From NCBI RefSeq assembly GCF_040546275.1, contig NZ_JBEPNO010000023.1:1-64000 (forward strand): a DNA stretch of 64,000 nucleotides, in the 5' to 3' direction. The notes under the pieces were generated by a model. That model did no database searches and had not been told where the DNA came from. It saw only the letters and a program-made list of their open reading frames with translations. Of the stretch, positions 15,689 through 23,353 are shown in pieces (the first letter of the stretch is position 1; every line of letters starts with the position of its first letter). A program made the translations under genes and the position numbers. This DNA comes from Nakamurella sp040546275. GTDB lineage: Bacteria; Actinomycetota; Actinomycetes; Mycobacteriales; Nakamurellaceae.

Positions 15689-16552
15689 TCAGGTCCGGAG
15701 CCGTCTAGGCCCGAGATCCCACAGCAGCCGGTAGTAGGCCGTTCGTTCCGGGTCCGGTTCGATCCCATAGGCCTCGAGCAGGGGTCGTTCCCAGCCGGGC
15801 CCGTAGTTCCAATTTGTACTCCACGTCGCGATGGCCAGGTCGGCCCACCGGTCGGCAACGCCGAGCGCACCGAGATCGACACGGCCGCTGACGGTTCCGT
15901 CGTCGGCGAGAAGGGTGTTCGGCGCGCAGGCATCCCCGTGGCAGACGACCGCCCGATCCACGTCCGGCGGATGCTCGAGCCGCGCCAGCGCCAGCTCGAC
16001 GGTCAGGTCCTGATGCTCCGGATGCCAGTCGCCTGGGTCGAGACGGCCTGCACCTGAGAGGATCTCGCCCAGTCTGGCCGGCTGGGTCCAATCGAACGGG
16101 CAGGTGGACGCGGGCGCGGCCTCGTGCAGTTCACGTAGCCCGGCACCGATGGCGGCGACGGCCTTCGCCGGGTCAGCCTTCCAGCGGGCGGTCACCGCAT
16201 TCTCGCCCGGTAGGCCGGCGGTGATCAGGGTGCTGCCCTGGTCGTCCGAGCCCATGCCGAGAATGAGCGGCACCGTGACGTGCGCCGCCGCCCACCGGAG
16301 CCGGGCCGCCTCACCGGTGAGGTCGATACCCCCTGGTGGTGACCACTTCACGAAGCGGCGGTCGATACCGACGCCCACCTGGAAGGTCACCCCGGCGGCC
16401 TCGTTGCGCCACACCGGCCGGATGGGCTCCGGGCCGGCCGCGTCCCGGACCGCCCTGGGGACGAAGATGTCCGGGTGGGGCTCGCCGGACCACCCGGCAT
16501 CATCCGAGCACGCTTCACCCGAGGACAACCCTTTCCATGACACACCCGTCAC
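15689..16552 (-). CDS. Aminoglycoside 3'-phosphotransferase-like kinase
   Basis: About 287 residues if begun at the GTG at 16552. The frame stays open to an ATG at 16612, but that would overlap the start codon of the divergent gene at 16611. The Brenner motif is VVCHGDACAPNTLL and the metal-binding block is GRVDLGALGVADRWADLAIA, as in APH(3') enzymes. The N-terminal lobe has WRNEAAGVTFQV and RFVKWSPP (candidate ATP-binding lysine). Such proteins phosphorylate aminoglycosides or related small molecules. Chromosomal homologues are often not true resistance genes. Confidence 0.8.
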   Translation of the reverse strand: MTGVSWKGLSSGEACSDDAGWSGEPHPDIFVPRAVRDAAGPEPIRPVWRNEAAGVTFQVGVGIDRRFVKWSPPGGIDLTGEAARLRWAAAHVTVPLILGMGSDDQGSTLITAGLPGENAVTARWKADPAKAVAAIGAGLRELHEAAPASTCPFDWTQPARLGEILSGAGRLDPGDWHPEHQDLTVELALARLEHPPDVDRAVVCHGDACAPNTLLADDGTVSGRVDLGALGVADRWADLAIATWSTNWNYGPGWERPLLEAYGIEPDPERTAYYRLLWDLGPRRLRT

Positions 16553-16610
16553 CTTGCCACCGGATCGATCTGACCCGTGAGGTGACCCGGACGAAGGAAG
16601 GAGATCGCTC

Positions 16611-17399
16611 ATGACGCAGGGGATCCATCTGATCGGCGGCGGTTGGGACCCGGCAGCCGCAGTGACGCTCTACGGGCCGTTTCTCGCGCAGGCCGGGGTC
16701 AACCCGCGCATCGCCTGCCTGGTCATCGACGAGGGCGATGGTCATGCCGAATTCGCCCGGTGGTCGGAGGTGATGACCGCCGTGACGCCTTGTAGGCCCT
16801 CGCCGGTCCTGGTCCCGATCGGCAGCACCCTGGACCCCGCACAGATGGAGGGCGCTGACGCTCTACTCGTGTGCGGTGGTCTCACCCCGGCGTACGCAGC
16901 AGCTTTGGATCCCGTTCGCGACGAGCTCACCGAGTGGCTCGGCGACCGTCCTTACTGCGGGTTCTCTGCGGGCGCCTGCGTGGCAGCCGATGTCGCTCTG
17001 ACCGGTGGCTGGTCGCTCGACGGTCGCCCGCTGATCCCGGAGGACTCCGGCGAGGATCTGGATGAGGTCGCACTCGCCCGCGGTCTCGGGCTCGTCCCAT
17101 TCCTGGTGGACGTGCACACCGCTCAGTGGGGGACGTTGCCGCGCCTGATCGCCGCGGTCGGTCGGGCCGGGACCACCGGGGTGGCGATCGACGAGAACAC
17201 CGTGCTGTCCGTCCTCGATGGCGTCGTCTCGGTGGCCGGACTCGGGCACGTGCACCACGTCGCCCCGAGCAGTGTCGCCACGAGCAGTGTCGCGACGAGC
17301 AGTGTCGCGACGAGCAGTGATGTCGGACCAATGGCGGTGACCATACGTCGGCTCGTCGCTGGCGATACGTTTCCGCTGGTCGGGGCGGCCACGCACTGA
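16611..17399 (+). CDS. Peptidase S51 (dipeptidase E/cyanophycinase)-like protein
   Basis: 262 residues, with AAGGAAGGAG 7-8 nt before the ATG. A flavodoxin-like fold begins IHLIGGGWDP. The nucleophile elbow is YCGFSAGACVAADVAL (serine of family S51), and FLVDVHTAQWGTLPRL supplies the likely histidine. It probably cleaves a small peptide or isopeptide in the cytosol. The C-terminal region holds four in-phase SSVAT repeats encoded by a 15-bp tandem unit. It is divergent from the phosphotransferase gene. Confidence 0.8.
   Translation: MTQGIHLIGGGWDPAAAVTLYGPFLAQAGVNPRIACLVIDEGDGHAEFARWSEVMTAVTPCRPSPVLVPIGSTLDPAQMEGADALLVCGGLTPAYAAALDPVRDELTEWLGDRPYCGFSAGACVAADVALTGGWSLDGRPLIPEDSGEDLDEVALARGLGLVPFLVDVHTAQWGTLPRLIAAVGRAGTTGVAIDENTVLSVLDGVVSVAGLGHVHHVAPSSVATSSVATSSVATSSDVGPMAVTIRRLVAGDTFPLVGAATH
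17267..17318. repeat. 15-bp tandem repeat within the S51-like gene
   Basis: Three and a half copies of GAGCAGTGTCGCGAC encode SSVAT repeats near the C-terminus. The period keeps the frame. Confidence 0.85.
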
Positions 17400-17438
17400 T
17401 CCGGAATGCTCGCGCGCGGCCGCTGGTTGAATGCAGGC

Positions 17439-17678
17439 ATGAGCTCACTGACCGTCTACACGACCTCCTGGTGCCCCTTCAGTCGTCGACTGGTGACCGA
17501 CCTGGACCGGGCCGGCATCGAGTACCTCGACATCGACGTGGACGAGGACCAGGCCGCCGCGCTGATCGTGCAAGGTCTGAACAACGGCAACCGCACGGTG
17601 CCCACGGTCGTCTTCGCCGACGGATCCTCGCTGACCAACCCGCCGCTGGCCCAGGTCAAGGCCAAACTCGCAGGTTGA
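17439..17678 (+). CDS. Mycoredoxin-like glutaredoxin with a single-cysteine active site
   Basis: 79 residues, thioredoxin fold. The active site is TTSWCPFSRRL: the N-terminal cysteine is kept but the second position is serine (CPFS, not CGYC/CPYC). The cis-proline block TVPTVVFADGSSLTNP is very close to mycoredoxin-1. It should act on mixed disulfides with mycothiol by a monothiol mechanism. A TTGAAT 6 nt before the ATG may be a leaderless -10 box. Followed by a strong palindrome at 17705. Confidence 0.85.
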   Translation: MSSLTVYTTSWCPFSRRLVTDLDRAGIEYLDIDVDEDQAAALIVQGLNNGNRTVPTVVFADGSSLTNPPLAQVKAKLAG

Positions 17679-17704
17679 CGGCCACTCGTATGACGGTCGC
17701 CCCG

Positions 17705-17730
17705 TCGTCTGACGCTCGAGCGTCAGACGA
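17705..17730. terminator. 26-bp perfect palindrome after the mycoredoxin-like gene
   Basis: TCGTCTGACGCTC (17705-17717) is followed directly by its reverse complement (17718-17730), with no loop. It is placed 27 bp after a stop codon, where a terminator is expected. The absence of a loop and of a T-run leaves open a protein-binding or cruciform role. Confidence 0.5.
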
Positions 17731-17742
17731 GTTCCAGGCCGG

Positions 17743-17866
17743 TCATACGAACTGCGGCCCGTCACACGAGGTGCGGCTCGTCACACGAGGTGCGGCCCGT
17801 CACACGAGGTCGCGGCCGGTCACACGAGCTGCGGCCGGCCATACGTGTTCGCGGCCGTCGTACGAG
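17743..17866. repeat. 19-20-bp noncoding tandem repeat
   Basis: About six copies of a unit like GTCACACGAGGTGCGGCCC, drifting to TCATACGAACTGCGG at the left and CATACGTGTTCGCGG at the right. It fills most of the gap between the mycoredoxin-like and acetyltransferase genes. No coding frame is convincing. Confidence 0.8.
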
Positions 17867-17952
17867 CCCTGGATACGTCCGAGCTTCGGCGAGCCGGACA
17901 GGTAGAGGCGAACTCGCTGGCTGGTCAGCTCGCCGGGCCGCCGCCGCTGTCC

Positions 17953-17958
17953 TACCGT
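17953..17958 (+). promoter_or_regulatory. Leaderless -10 box
   Basis: TACCGT ends 6 nt before the GTG at 17965, and no ribosome-binding site is evident. Confidence 0.5.
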
Positions 17959-17964
17959 GGAGCG

Positions 17965-18480
17965 GTGACCACGCCCCCGACCCTGACCGGAGGCGGGGTG
18001 ACCCTGCGGCCGGTGGCACTCGGTGACGGGCCGGCGCTGCTCGCGATCCTCCGCACCCCTGAGGTGGCCCGGTGGTGGGGCGGGGACGACGTCGACGAGG
18101 GCAGTTGGCTCGTCGACGATCCGCTCACCGTGAAGTTCGCCGTCGTGGTCGAGGACGTCGTCGTCGGGCTGGTCCAATACAGCGAGGAAGCCGACCCGAT
18201 GTACCGGCACGCGGGCATAGACATCTTCATCGACCCGCAGGTGCAGCGCCGCGGCATCGGTCGAGCCGCCCTGCGAACCATCGCCGGGTATCTGTTCTCC
18301 GAGCGTGGCCACCACCGGATCGTCATCGACCCGGCGGCCCAGAACCACCGGGCCATCAGCGCCTACGCCGCCGTGGGATTCCGTCCCGTCGGCGTCCTGC
18401 GGGAGTACGAACGCAATCCCGACGGTACCGGCTGGCACGACGGGCTGCTGATGGAACTCCTTGTCTCCGAACTGATCTGA
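17965..18480 (+). CDS. GNAT acetyltransferase, AAC(6')-like
   Basis: 171 residues from a GTG. The frame is open further upstream but only through repeat DNA. Acetyl-CoA binding motif QRRGIGRAALRTIAGYLF (R/QxxGxG/A) and IDPAAQNHRAISAYAAVGFRPVGVLREYERNPDG are typical of the RimI/AAC(6')-Ib branch. The N-terminus VTLRPVALGDGPALLAIL and RWWGGDD support this. It transfers acetyl groups to an amine, possibly an aminoglycoside or a protein N-terminus. The substrate is not predictable. Confidence 0.85.
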   Translation: MTTPPTLTGGGVTLRPVALGDGPALLAILRTPEVARWWGGDDVDEGSWLVDDPLTVKFAVVVEDVVVGLVQYSEEADPMYRHAGIDIFIDPQVQRRGIGRAALRTIAGYLFSERGHHRIVIDPAAQNHRAISAYAAVGFRPVGVLREYERNPDGTGWHDGLLMELLVSELI

Positions 18481-18538
18481 CGTCCCGGCACTGACCTGAC
18501 GTCCTGACCTGGAGGGCAGGGCCTGCGACGGACGGGCG

Positions 18539-19684
18539 TCAGAGACCGGCCCACCACCGCGTCACGGCCGGCGGCGAGGAGACGAGCACACGACCGCCCG
18601 GCGGCGGTGCCACGATCGACTTCGGATTGCCAGCCACCAGCAGCCGCTCGATCGGTTCCGCCCACGTGTGGAACGCGAGATCGAAAGTGGCCCAATGGAT
18701 CGGCATGAAGATCTTGCCGCCGAGGTCGCCGTGCGCGCGCCAGGCCTGTTCCGGATTCATGTGGATGTCGGGCCACTGGTCGCCGTAGGCGCCGATGGGC
18801 AGCAGCGTCAGGTCGAAGGGGCCGAGCCGCGCGCCCATCTCGGCGAACGCCGGTGTGTAACCGGTGTCCCCGCCGAAGAACACCCGGTGCTCGGGCCCGG
18901 CCAGCGACCAGGAAGACCAGAGCGTCACATCACGCTTCAGCCCCCGACCGGAGAAGTGACGTGCCTCCGTACAGGTCAGGGTGATCTCGCCGGCCTTCGA
19001 CGAATCGTTCCAGCCCAGCTCGACGATCCGGTCCTCCGGCACCCCCCACTTGCGCAGGTGCGCCCCGATCCCCATCGGCACGAAGAACGGCGCCGACTGC
19101 GAGGCGATCAGCGCGCGGACGGTCGGCAGGTCGAGGTGGTCGTAGTGGTCGTGGGAGATGATCACCGCGTCGAGCCGGGGGAGGTCCTCGAGGGCCATCG
19201 GGACGGGGTGCAACCGGTGCGGCCCGACGGTGGGCGAGGGCGACACGCGGTCGCCCCAGACCGGGTCGGCGAGGATCCAATGGCCGTCGATCTCCAACAG
19301 CGCGCTGGCGTGGCCCAACCAGGTGGCCGCCAGATCGGCGGCCTCGGTGAGCGGCGGCACCGGTGCCAGCGGGACCACTCCCTGCGGCTTGCCGCGGTCG
19401 CCCCTGGTCAGCAGGCTCTTGAACATGCTCGCGGTGGACCCGGGCGCCAGCGTGCTCCCCGGCAGCACGTTGTGGAAAACGCCGTCGTAGTGCGGGGAAC
19501 CGGTCACTTCCGGCTCGATCCGGCGCCGGGAGGCACCCATCGCCGACGGCAGCCCCCTGGTGGCGCGGCCGAGTTGGACCAGACCGGCCGTGGCAGCGAG
19601 GCCGACCACGGTGAGGATCGCCCGGGCGAGCGGAGCGACGGGAGATGTCGGAGAAAGGCCGCGGGGGCGACGAGAGGCAGGCAT
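18539..19684 (-). CDS. Metallo-beta-lactamase-fold hydrolase (NAPE-PLD/UlaG-like)
   Basis: 381 residues from the ATG at 19684, with an N-terminal hydrophobic helix (LARAILTVVGLAATAGLV) suggesting membrane anchoring. Metal ligands: ISHDHYDHLDL (HxHxDH), TEARHFSGRG, FFGGDTGYTPAF and the late MPIHWATFDLAFH. It most resembles the N-acyl-phosphatidylethanolamine phospholipase D-like group, so a phospholipid-type phosphodiester is a reasonable guess. Divergent from the kinase-luciferase fusion. Confidence 0.85.
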   Translation of the reverse strand: MPASRRPRGLSPTSPVAPLARAILTVVGLAATAGLVQLGRATRGLPSAMGASRRRIEPEVTGSPHYDGVFHNVLPGSTLAPGSTASMFKSLLTRGDRGKPQGVVPLAPVPPLTEAADLAATWLGHASALLEIDGHWILADPVWGDRVSPSPTVGPHRLHPVPMALEDLPRLDAVIISHDHYDHLDLPTVRALIASQSAPFFVPMGIGAHLRKWGVPEDRIVELGWNDSSKAGEITLTCTEARHFSGRGLKRDVTLWSSWSLAGPEHRVFFGGDTGYTPAFAEMGARLGPFDLTLLPIGAYGDQWPDIHMNPEQAWRAHGDLGGKIFMPIHWATFDLAFHTWAEPIERLLVAGNPKSIVAPPPGGRVLVSSPPAVTRWWAGL

Positions 19685-19725
19685 CTGATCAGTCTTCCAG
19701 GCCGGCTGTCGGGCACACTTCTGCC

Positions 19726-19790
19726 ATGCCCGACGAGAGTGGCTGCTGTGCCTGACGAGAGCGGCTGCTGTGCCTGACGAGAGCGCACCC
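19726..19790. repeat. Triplicated 22-bp start region
   Basis: Three copies of a 22-bp unit containing CCTGACGAGAGCGGCTGCT begin with ATG (19726), GTG (19748) and GTG (19770). Because 22 is not a multiple of three, only the last is in frame with the long gene. The first two each encode the nonapeptide (M/V)PDESGCCA and then stop, overlapping the next start. Confidence 0.85.
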
Positions 19791-21236
19791 GGCCTTGCCG
19801 AACCGGCGCTGGTCGTGCTCGTCGGTCCGTCAGGAGCGGGCAAGTCGACCTGGGCGGCCGCGCACTATGCCCGGGGCGAGATCGTCTCCTCCGATCAGCT
19901 GCGCGGCGTGGTCGGGACCGGTCCGCACGACCTCGACGCCTCCGCCGACGCGTTCCGACTTCTGGAGGTGATCCTGCGGTCCCGCCTACGCCGCGGCCTG
20001 ACGACGGTGGTGGACACCCTCGGCCTGGATGCCGCCCGCCGGCGGGAGTACCTGCAGGTCGCCCGGGTGGCGGGCCTGCGGTGCGCCGTTGTTCTCTTCC
20101 GCACCCCGGTCGCCCGGTGCCGTTCCCGGAACGCCGCGCGGGACGTGCCGGTGCCGGCGGCGGTGCTGACCGCGCAGGTCCGGCGGCTCCGTCAGGTGGA
20201 GCACGAGATCGCCTACGAAGGCTGGGATCTCGTCGTCACGGTGCAGGAAGACGTGCCGGCGGTTGCGACCGGTGCGGCGGCGAGACCCGACGTCGTGGTC
20301 CCGGACGGCGGGCTGGAGTTCATCCTGCAGATCTCCCGGTTCCCGTGGGGCACGGATCCGGCAGGCTGGCTCGCCGGGATGGCGCGGGCGGCCGCAGAGT
20401 CAGGTTTCGCCGGGGTGGCCCTGATGGACCACCTGATCCAGATTCCGCAGGTCGGACGGGCGTGGGATCCGATTCCCGAACCGTGGGTCACGTTGGGACT
20501 CCTGGCCGGGCTCGACCTGGGTCTGAAGCTGGGGACCCTCGTCTCGCCGGTCACGTTTCGGCCGCCCGGTATCGTCGCGAAGGCGGCCGCCACCCTGGAC
20601 GTGCTGTCCGGCGGCCGGGCGTTCTGCGGGCTCGGCGCCGGCTGGTGGGATCGCGAGCACGCCGGGTTCGGATTGCCCTTCCCGAACGCGAAGAAGCGGC
20701 TCGACGACCTGGAGTCGGCCATCGAGACGATCAGGGCCCTCTGGTCGCCCGGAACCAAAAGCCATGCGGGACAACGGGTTCAACTGCCCGAGACGACGTG
20801 CTACCCGCGGCCGATCGGGCGCATCCCGATCATTGTCGGCGGTGGGGGTGAACGTCGCACCCTACGGATCGCGGCGATGCTGGCCGATGCCTGCAACCTC
20901 TCGGGCAGCGACGAGGTGCTCGCCCACAAGATCGATGTCCTGCGTCGTCATTGCCGGGATGTCGGGCGGGACAGCGACGAGGTGGCGGTGACGGTCCTGG
21001 ATCTGCCGATCCTGGGCAGTGACCGGGAGGACGTGCTGCACCGCATCGAACGTCTGCGTGGCCGCCGCGCAGCTGCGACCCTGACCGGACGCGCCGGTAC
21101 CCCGGACCAGCAGATCGTCCGTTACCGACGGCTGGCCGACCTGGGAGCGCGGACGGTATTCGTCTCACCCGAGGGTCTCACCGGTCCGGACGACGTCCGG
21201 CTGTTCGATCCCGTCGTCCGGACTTTCCAGGCGTAG
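19770..21236 (+). CDS. P-loop kinase fused to F420-type luciferase-like oxidoreductase
   Basis: 488 residues. Residues 10-170 are a small polynucleotide-kinase/Zeta-type P-loop domain (LVVLVGPSGAGKSTWAA Walker A, then SSDQLRGVVG and TTVVDTLGLDAARRREYL). Residues 188-488 are an LLM-class (luciferase-like) barrel: FILQISRFPWGTDPAGWLAGM, KAAATLDVLSGGRAFCGLGAGWWDREHAGFG, and PIIVGGGGERRTLRIAAMLADACN, close to F420-dependent enzymes. Both halves look intact. The fusion suggests phosphorylation and redox of the same metabolite, or nucleotide-regulated redox. No partner gene identifies the substrate. Confidence 0.85.
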   Translation: MPDESAPGLAEPALVVLVGPSGAGKSTWAAAHYARGEIVSSDQLRGVVGTGPHDLDASADAFRLLEVILRSRLRRGLTTVVDTLGLDAARRREYLQVARVAGLRCAVVLFRTPVARCRSRNAARDVPVPAAVLTAQVRRLRQVEHEIAYEGWDLVVTVQEDVPAVATGAAARPDVVVPDGGLEFILQISRFPWGTDPAGWLAGMARAAAESGFAGVALMDHLIQIPQVGRAWDPIPEPWVTLGLLAGLDLGLKLGTLVSPVTFRPPGIVAKAAATLDVLSGGRAFCGLGAGWWDREHAGFGLPFPNAKKRLDDLESAIETIRALWSPGTKSHAGQRVQLPETTCYPRPIGRIPIIVGGGGERRTLRIAAMLADACNLSGSDEVLAHKIDVLRRHCRDVGRDSDEVAVTVLDLPILGSDREDVLHRIERLRGRRAAATLTGRAGTPDQQIVRYRRLADLGARTVFVSPEGLTGPDDVRLFDPVVRTFQA

Positions 21237-21245
21237 GAGCGAGCG

Positions 21246-21509
21246 TCAGGTGGCGATGGTCTTGTCGACGTAGCACCACTTCCAGGACTCGCCAGGCTCG
21301 ATGGAGCGCATGAGGACGTGGCCGGTCTCGGTGAAGTGTCCGCGGGCGTGGCGGTAGGGGGATGAATCGCAGCAGCCGACGTGACCGCACGTCAGGCACA
21401 TCCGCAGGTGGGCCCAGGTGGCGATACCCTCGTCGTGGCACTCCGCGCACACCGCCGGTGATTCGAAGGTCGGCTCGGGACCCAGATCCTTCACGTGGCC
21501 GCAGGCCAT
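21246..21509 (-). CDS. UBP-type zinc-finger protein
   Basis: 87 residues from an ATG 6 nt after AGGAG. The zinc ligands form a ZnF-UBP pattern: ACGHV, VCAECHDEG, MCLTCGHVGCCDSS, then RHARGHFTETGHVLM and WKWCYVDK. Bacterial copies are short stand-alone domains of unknown role, often next to Na+/H+ antiporters, as here (divergent, 167 bp apart). Cytosolic. Confidence 0.9.
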   Translation of the reverse strand: MACGHVKDLGPEPTFESPAVCAECHDEGIATWAHLRMCLTCGHVGCCDSSPYRHARGHFTETGHVLMRSIEPGESWKWCYVDKTIAT

Positions 21510-21676
21510 GGGCAACTCCTGATCATCGTGCGCGCAGGGTTCAACTTGCGCGGACAGCGAATAATTCGGCAGGCGATGGCGTCTTCACTCCTGGTAGGTA
21601 ATGCTCGGACGCGCAGCTCGCGGGGGCAACGGCGCCGAAGATCCATCCGAACCCCAAGGACAGGAGACTTTCGAAG

Positions 21677-23263
21677 ATGTCAGGCGCCACGATCTTGATG
21701 CTAGTGGTCGGCGCGATCGCTATCGCCGCGGCCGCCCGCCGGTACAACCTCCCCTCACCGCTGGTATTGGTGGTGGCCGGCCTCGCCCTCTCCTTCGTCC
21801 CGCAGATCCCGAACATCGAGCTCAACCCCGACCTCGTGCTGTTCGGGGTGCTGCCGCCATTGCTCTTCAACGCCTCCCTCGACAGCTCGTACCTGAACCT
21901 CCGCGCCAACGTCAGGGCGGTGGCGCTGCTGTCCGTCGGCCTCGTGCTGTTCACCACCGTCGTCGTCGGCGCGGTCGCGTTCTGGGTGATGGGCCCGAGC
22001 CTGGGGTGGCCGCTCGCTCTGGTGCTCGGCGCGGTGGTGTCGCCCCCTGACGCAGTGGCCACGACGGCCATCGCCCGCAATCTCAAACTGCCCCGCAAGA
22101 GCCTGACCATCCTCGGCGGTGAGAGCCTGCTCAACGACGCCACCGCGCTGACGGCCTACCGGGTGGCGCTGCTGGCCGCCGTGGGCAGCGGAGTGTCCGT
22201 GGTGCACGGTTTCGCGTTGTTCGGGATGGCCGTCGGCGTCGGCGTGGCGGTGGGTCTGATCCTGGGCGCGGCCGCGGCCTGGCTGCTGTGCAAACTGTCC
22301 GACTCCCTGGTCGAGGTCGCGATCTTCCTCATCCTGCCGTTCGGCGCCTACGCGCTGGCCGAGCACTTCGAGGGTTCGGGCGTGCTGGCGGTGGTGACTG
22401 CCGGCATCCTGATCGGCCGGAAGATGCCGAAGATGCACTACGCCACCCGGCTGCAGGGCGGCTCGGTGACGGCGACCATCGACTTCGTCCTGGAGACGCT
22501 CGTCTTCGGGCTGATCGGCCTGCAGCTGCCGTCGATCATCGCCTCGGTCCACGACCGGTCGGCAGCCCAGGTGACCCTGCTGGTGATCGCGGTGACGTTG
22601 ACCGTCCTGATCGCCCGGATCGTCTGGATGTTCCCGGCGACGTACGGGCCGCGCAAATTCTCCAAACGCATCAGAGAGCGGGATCCTGCCCCGTCCAAAG
22701 CCGTCATCGGCGTGCTGGCCTGGGCCGGGATGCGTGGCGTGGTGACGTTGGCTGCGGCCTACGCGCTGCCGCTCACCATGGACAACGGCCAGGAGCTGAA
22801 GGGTCGGGACCTGGTGCTGCTCTGTGCCTTCGTGGTGGTGATCGCGACGCTGTTGCTCCAGGGTCTGACGCTGCCGTGGCTGATCCGCCGGATCAACCTG
22901 CCCGTCGACGAGGATCAGGCAGACGCCCTGGCCGAGGCGCAGGCCGCGCAGCAGGCCGCGCAGGCCGCGGTCGACCGGCTCGAGGAGATCGCCGAGGCCG
23001 AGCTCCCGACCGGGTCAACCATCGTCGACGACCTCCGGACCTCTGCCGAATCGAGGGCCAACGCGGCCTGGGAACGACTGGGTCCGCAGGACGAGAGTCG
23101 GTTGGAGACGCCGTCGGAGCTGTACCGGCGGCTGCGCCGCGACATGCTGCACCAGGAGCGGACCGTGTACATCCAGGAGCGCGACAGCGGCCGGATCGAC
23201 GACGAGGTGCTGCGCCGGGTGCAGCGCGAGCTCGATCTGGAAGAAGCCATGCTGGATCGCTGA
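21677..23263 (+). CDS. Na+/H+ antiporter, CPA1 family
   Basis: 528 residues with about 12 membrane segments up to residue 410, then a charged cytosolic tail rich in Glu/Gln/Ala (coiled-coil-like). The ion-site motif VVSPPDAVATTAIAR and LGGESLLNDATAL are hallmarks of the NhaP/NHE type. It exchanges Na+ (or K+) for H+ across the cell membrane. CAGGAGA lies 10 nt before the ATG. Divergent from the UBP zinc-finger gene, a pairing that recurs in actinobacteria and suggests the finger protein may tune the antiporter. Confidence 0.92.
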   Translation: MSGATILMLVVGAIAIAAAARRYNLPSPLVLVVAGLALSFVPQIPNIELNPDLVLFGVLPPLLFNASLDSSYLNLRANVRAVALLSVGLVLFTTVVVGAVAFWVMGPSLGWPLALVLGAVVSPPDAVATTAIARNLKLPRKSLTILGGESLLNDATALTAYRVALLAAVGSGVSVVHGFALFGMAVGVGVAVGLILGAAAAWLLCKLSDSLVEVAIFLILPFGAYALAEHFEGSGVLAVVTAGILIGRKMPKMHYATRLQGGSVTATIDFVLETLVFGLIGLQLPSIIASVHDRSAAQVTLLVIAVTLTVLIARIVWMFPATYGPRKFSKRIRERDPAPSKAVIGVLAWAGMRGVVTLAAAYALPLTMDNGQELKGRDLVLLCAFVVVIATLLLQGLTLPWLIRRINLPVDEDQADALAEAQAAQQAAQAAVDRLEEIAEAELPTGSTIVDDLRTSAESRANAAWERLGPQDESRLETPSELYRRLRRDMLHQERTVYIQERDSGRIDDEVLRRVQRELDLEEAMLDR

Positions 23264-23353
23264 TCCGGTTCGGAGCCAGCGCAGCGGTCTTCGGAGCCGG
23301 CGCAGCGGCGGAGGAGCCGGCCGGTCATCCGAAGCGCAGGGAACCGGACGGGC

